Shown here piece by piece: positions 61,810 through 64,000 of a DNA stretch of 64,000 bases (the stretch's first letter is position 1; every line of letters begins with the position of its first letter). Source of the stretch: an uncultured Clostridia bacterium. Its GTDB lineage: Bacteria > Bacillota > Clostridia > Oscillospirales > Ruminococcaceae. The notes beneath the pieces are model-generated. The model searched no databases. It saw only the letters and a program-made list of their open reading frames with translations, and had not been told where the DNA came from. The stretch spans positions 1-64,000 of the forward strand of contig CANRNN010000002.1 in NCBI GenBank assembly GCA_947632025.1. The letters run 5' to 3'. The position numbers and the translations under genes are program-made.

Positions 61810-62157
61810 TCAGAAAAATCCCGGTATAGCCATACCGCCTGTAGCCTTTTCCATTTCCGAGGTGCTGTAGTCCTCTATATCCTGCAGTATCTCGTTTACT
61901 CCGCTTATTATCAGGTCCTGAAGCATTTCGATGTCGTCCTTGTCGACGACTTCGGGTTTGAGCGTTACGGATCTCAGCTTTCTGTCGCCCGTCATAACAA
62001 GCTCCATAGCGCCGCCGCCCACCTGTTTTGTAAATTCTTTTGTTTCAAGCTCCTCCTGCACGCGGGTCATATCCTCCTGCATTTTCTGAGCTTTGCGAAC
62101 CATCTGGTTCATATTCGCGTTGGAATTCTGATATTCCTTCGGAAGTCTGGATTTCAT
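61810..62157 (-). CDS. ybaB: YbaB/EbfC-family nucleoid-associated protein
   Basis: 115 aa. Small DNA-binding dimer. QNSNANMNQMVRKAQKMQEDMTRVQEELETKEFTKQVGGGAMELVMTGDRKLRSVTLKPEVVDKDDIEMLQDLIISGVNEILQDIEDYSTSEMEKATGG is the full family pattern. Lies between dnaX (18 bp) and the comEC-like gene, part of the usual dnaX-ybaB-recR replication/recombination cluster. Confidence 0.95.
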   Translation of the reverse strand: MKSRLPKEYQNSNANMNQMVRKAQKMQEDMTRVQEELETKEFTKQVGGGAMELVMTGDRKLRSVTLKPEVVDKDDIEMLQDLIISGVNEILQDIEDYSTSEMEKATGGMAIPGFF

Positions 62158-62175
62158 AATTTAACATTCCTTTCG

Positions 62176-64000
62176 TTATTCTTTATATTCGATATCCACG
62201 CCCAGCTCCTGCGCTTTGGAAATAAACTCCTCCACGGGAGTTTTCTCCCTCGGAGCAGCGGGCTTTTCCTCAATTATAACCTGTACCGACGCACCCAGAG
62301 CCTGCGAGAGATTTTTCTCGAACACCGCCAGCTCCTCGCCTTTAAGGTTTGCCAGCAGCAGCGGATTTTCCGATGTTATCACAAGCTTTCCGCTTTCCAT
62401 TCTCACGCCCGAATCTGCCAGCAGCCTTGCCATGACCACTCCCATTTTCGGCAGTGCGCCTTTCCATTTCTCCTCGGTTATTTCTTCAAGTTTCGGCAGT
62501 GCGCCGTCCCCGTCCTTTTCCTGTCCTTCCGGAGCTTCGGAGCCTGCTTCATCAGCCTTTTCCTTTACGGGAATTTCGTCCGCCTTATCCGTCTTTTCCG
62601 CAATAACAGCCGCGCCCGTCTTTTCCACAACAGCCGCCCTGTCCGTGTCAGCCGCCTTTACCGCCCCGTCTGCTTTTTCGGGAACGGGAGCGTTAGCGTC
62701 CGGCGGTTCGGGGAATCCCACCCCCGACGGCAGCGGATACCCGTCGTCAAACGGAAGCTCGTCAAATGCCGGAGGTTCATCGAACGGAGGCGGTCCGTCA
62801 AATGGCGGAGGCTCGGAAAAACCGTCACTATGTCCCGCCGTTCCTGCCGAATTTACAGCACTTGCCGTTCCTGTCGCCCCTGTCGTTTCTGTTGCCGCCG
62901 TGGAATTTGCCGACCCTGCTGACCCTGCTGTCCCTGCCGCCCCTGTTGCCTGTGCTGTGCGCCTGACGCTTTCAAGCATAGAGCGCGTTTTCTCGGCTTT
63001 TGCCTTTTCGGCGGGAGTAGTCGGCACTTTCGGAGCGTCGGGAACGAACGGTATCTCCGGCAGCGGCTTTATCTCCACAGCCTTCGCCGTGAAAGACGCG
63101 GCTTTTCTTGCCGAAGAGCCGTATCCGTCCGCGTCCGCGCCTGAATCCGTATAACCGGTACACATTTTCACAAAGCACATTTCCGCAAGTGTCTTGCGCT
63201 GTTTTACCCTTGAGATCCCGTCCGCGCATTGCTGCAAAAGCGTTATACACCGAAGTATTTCGGGAAGCGTATACAAAGCCGCTATTCTTTTAAGCTCCGC
63301 TCTCTCGTCCGGCAGAGCCGAAAGAAGATCTTCCGCGTCGGGCGCGGATTTTATCAGCATAAGGTCGCGGTAATGCCCCGAAAGCTCGTCTATAAGTATC
63401 GAGATATCCTTTGCGCCCTTGTGAAGCTCTCCGAGCAGCCGCAGACACCCCGCGGCATCTCCTGCCGCAGTCATTTCCGAAAACTCGAACAAATGCCTTT
63501 TGTCCGCCACGCCCGCACATTCGCGCACGACCGCAGCCGTTATCCTGCCCTCGGCAGCCGCGCAGCGGTCAAGGATAGACAGCGCGTCCCTCATGCCCCC
63601 GTCCGACAGCCTTGCTATAAGCTCGGCGGCGTCCTCTTCAAGCGTGACGTTTTCCTTTTTCGCGACGTCAATAAGCCGCCTTGCGCTTTCCGCGGCGTCC
63701 ACTCTCCTGAACTCGAACCGCTGACACCTTGAAATTATCGTCGCGGGAACTTTCTGAAGCTCCGTCGTCGCCAGTATAAACTTGACGTGCGCCGGCGGCT
63801 CTTCCAGGGTTTTCAGCAGCGCGTTGAACGCCGCCGACGACAAATTATGCACCTCGTCAATGATGTACACCCTGAATCTGCACGACACGGGCGTATAGTC
63901 CACCTCGTCGCATATAGCCCTCACGTCGTCGACTTTGTTGTTGGAAGCCGCGTCCATTTCGACGATATCGGTCGCCTGACCGCTAAGTATTTCCCGACAG
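62176..64000 (-). CDS. dnaX: DNA polymerase III subunit gamma/tau (5' end outside the window)
   Basis: About 608 residues are visible; the start lies beyond 64000. The readable part begins in the zinc-binding region (CREILSGQATDIVEMDAASNNKVDDVRAICDEV), followed by Walker B/sensor blocks YIIDEVHNLSSAAFNALLKTLEEPPAHVKFILATTELQKVPATIISRCQRFEFRRV, SDGGMRDALSILDRC and the clamp-loader domain III. A long Ala/Thr/Ser/Pro-rich linker (about residues 300-490) precedes a conserved tau-like C-terminal domain (EEKWKGALPKMGVVMARLLADSGVRMESGKLVI ...). First gene of dnaX-ybaB-comEC-recR. Confidence 0.95.
   Translation of the reverse strand, partial: CREILSGQATDIVEMDAASNNKVDDVRAICDEVDYTPVSCRFRVYIIDEVHNLSSAAFNALLKTLEEPPAHVKFILATTELQKVPATIISRCQRFEFRRVDAAESARRLIDVAKKENVTLEEDAAELIARLSDGGMRDALSILDRCAAAEGRITAAVVRECAGVADKRHLFEFSEMTAAGDAAGCLRLLGELHKGAKDISILIDELSGHYRDLMLIKSAPDAEDLLSALPDERAELKRIAALYTLPEILRCITLLQQCADGISRVKQRKTLAEMCFVKMCTGYTDSGADADGYGSSARKAASFTAKAVEIKPLPEIPFVPDAPKVPTTPAEKAKAEKTRSMLESVRRTAQATGAAGTAGSAGSANSTAATETTGATGTASAVNSAGTAGHSDGFSEPPPFDGPPPFDEPPAFDELPFDDGYPLPSGVGFPEPPDANAPVPEKADGAVKAADTDRAAVVEKTGAAVIAEKTDKADEIPVKEKADEAGSEAPEGQEKDGDGALPKLEEITEEKWKGALPKMGVVMARLLADSGVRMESGKLVITSENPLLLANLKGEELAVFEKNLSQALGASVQVIIEEKPAAPREKTPVEEFISKAQELGVDIEYKE

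Noticed and set aside
62216-63154. 312-codon Ser/Ala-rich ORF opposite dnaX
   Set aside because: Low-complexity reverse reading of the dnaX linker region; no start signal.

Overview
The window reads as chromosomal DNA of a low-to-mid GC, spore-lineage Firmicute of the Clostridia, most like Oscillospirales/Ruminococcaceae. The signs are an IspH reductase fused to ribosomal protein S1, LL-diaminopimelate aminotransferase, Spo0A, SpoIIP and a PdaB-like deacetylase, AGGAGG-type ribosome binding sites, and many near-consensus SigA promoters (TTGACA-17-TATAAT). This placement is inferred from gene content only; there is no rRNA in the window.

Layout. 1-350: a GC-rich intergenic repeat in two copies 189 bp apart. 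0.35-6 kb: FkbM-type methyltransferase, patatin lipase, small membrane proteins and IMP dehydrogenase. 6-12 kb: ribulose-phosphate epimerase with no ordinary start codon, a three-gene membrane module related to RnfD/E/A that lacks cofactor residues, a glycosidase-like exported protein, YajC, a TetR regulator and BioY. 12-18 kb: an AEC transporter, an orphan promoter-to-terminator RNA unit, ApbE, then the minus-strand run lipase-PhoH-YbeY-DgkA. 18-25 kb: a compact minus-strand phage structural operon (portal, scaffold, major capsid protein, connectors, tail-tip and fibre-like proteins) with no terminase, tape measure, integrase or lysis gene. 25-31 kb: RpiR regulator, BaiN-like flavoprotein, then cmk-plsC-ispH/rpsA. 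31-36 kb: an ECF sigma/anti-sigma pair, a lone MoxR ATPase and a lone MsmK-type ABC ATPase.

37-47 kb is the accessory-looking part. It holds several copies of a dispersed inverted-repeat element, a transglutaminase lipoprotein, HisK-like phosphatase, HPF, a DUF4026/DUF2314 protein next to a suppressor-of-fused protein with a long structured leader, a Spo0A whose phospho-acceptor Asp is Glu and whose C-terminus is supplied by the repeat, SpoIIP, and an Rpn nuclease gene with an internal start plus a stand-alone copy of its C-terminal small protein. 47-64 kb returns to housekeeping: serC-DUF6440-serA, a second Rpn gene, dapL, murA, a YycJ-like hydrolase, a second ECF sigma/anti-sigma pair, polysaccharide deacetylase, ComFB, and recR-comEC-ybaB-dnaX running off the end of the window.

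The points most worth following are the Rpn long/short arrangement, the terminase-less capsid operon, the Glu-for-Asp Spo0A, the cofactor-poor Rnf-like module, the repeat family, and the structured leader before the suppressor-of-fused gene. All domain calls were made by eye from family motifs; no database search was run.
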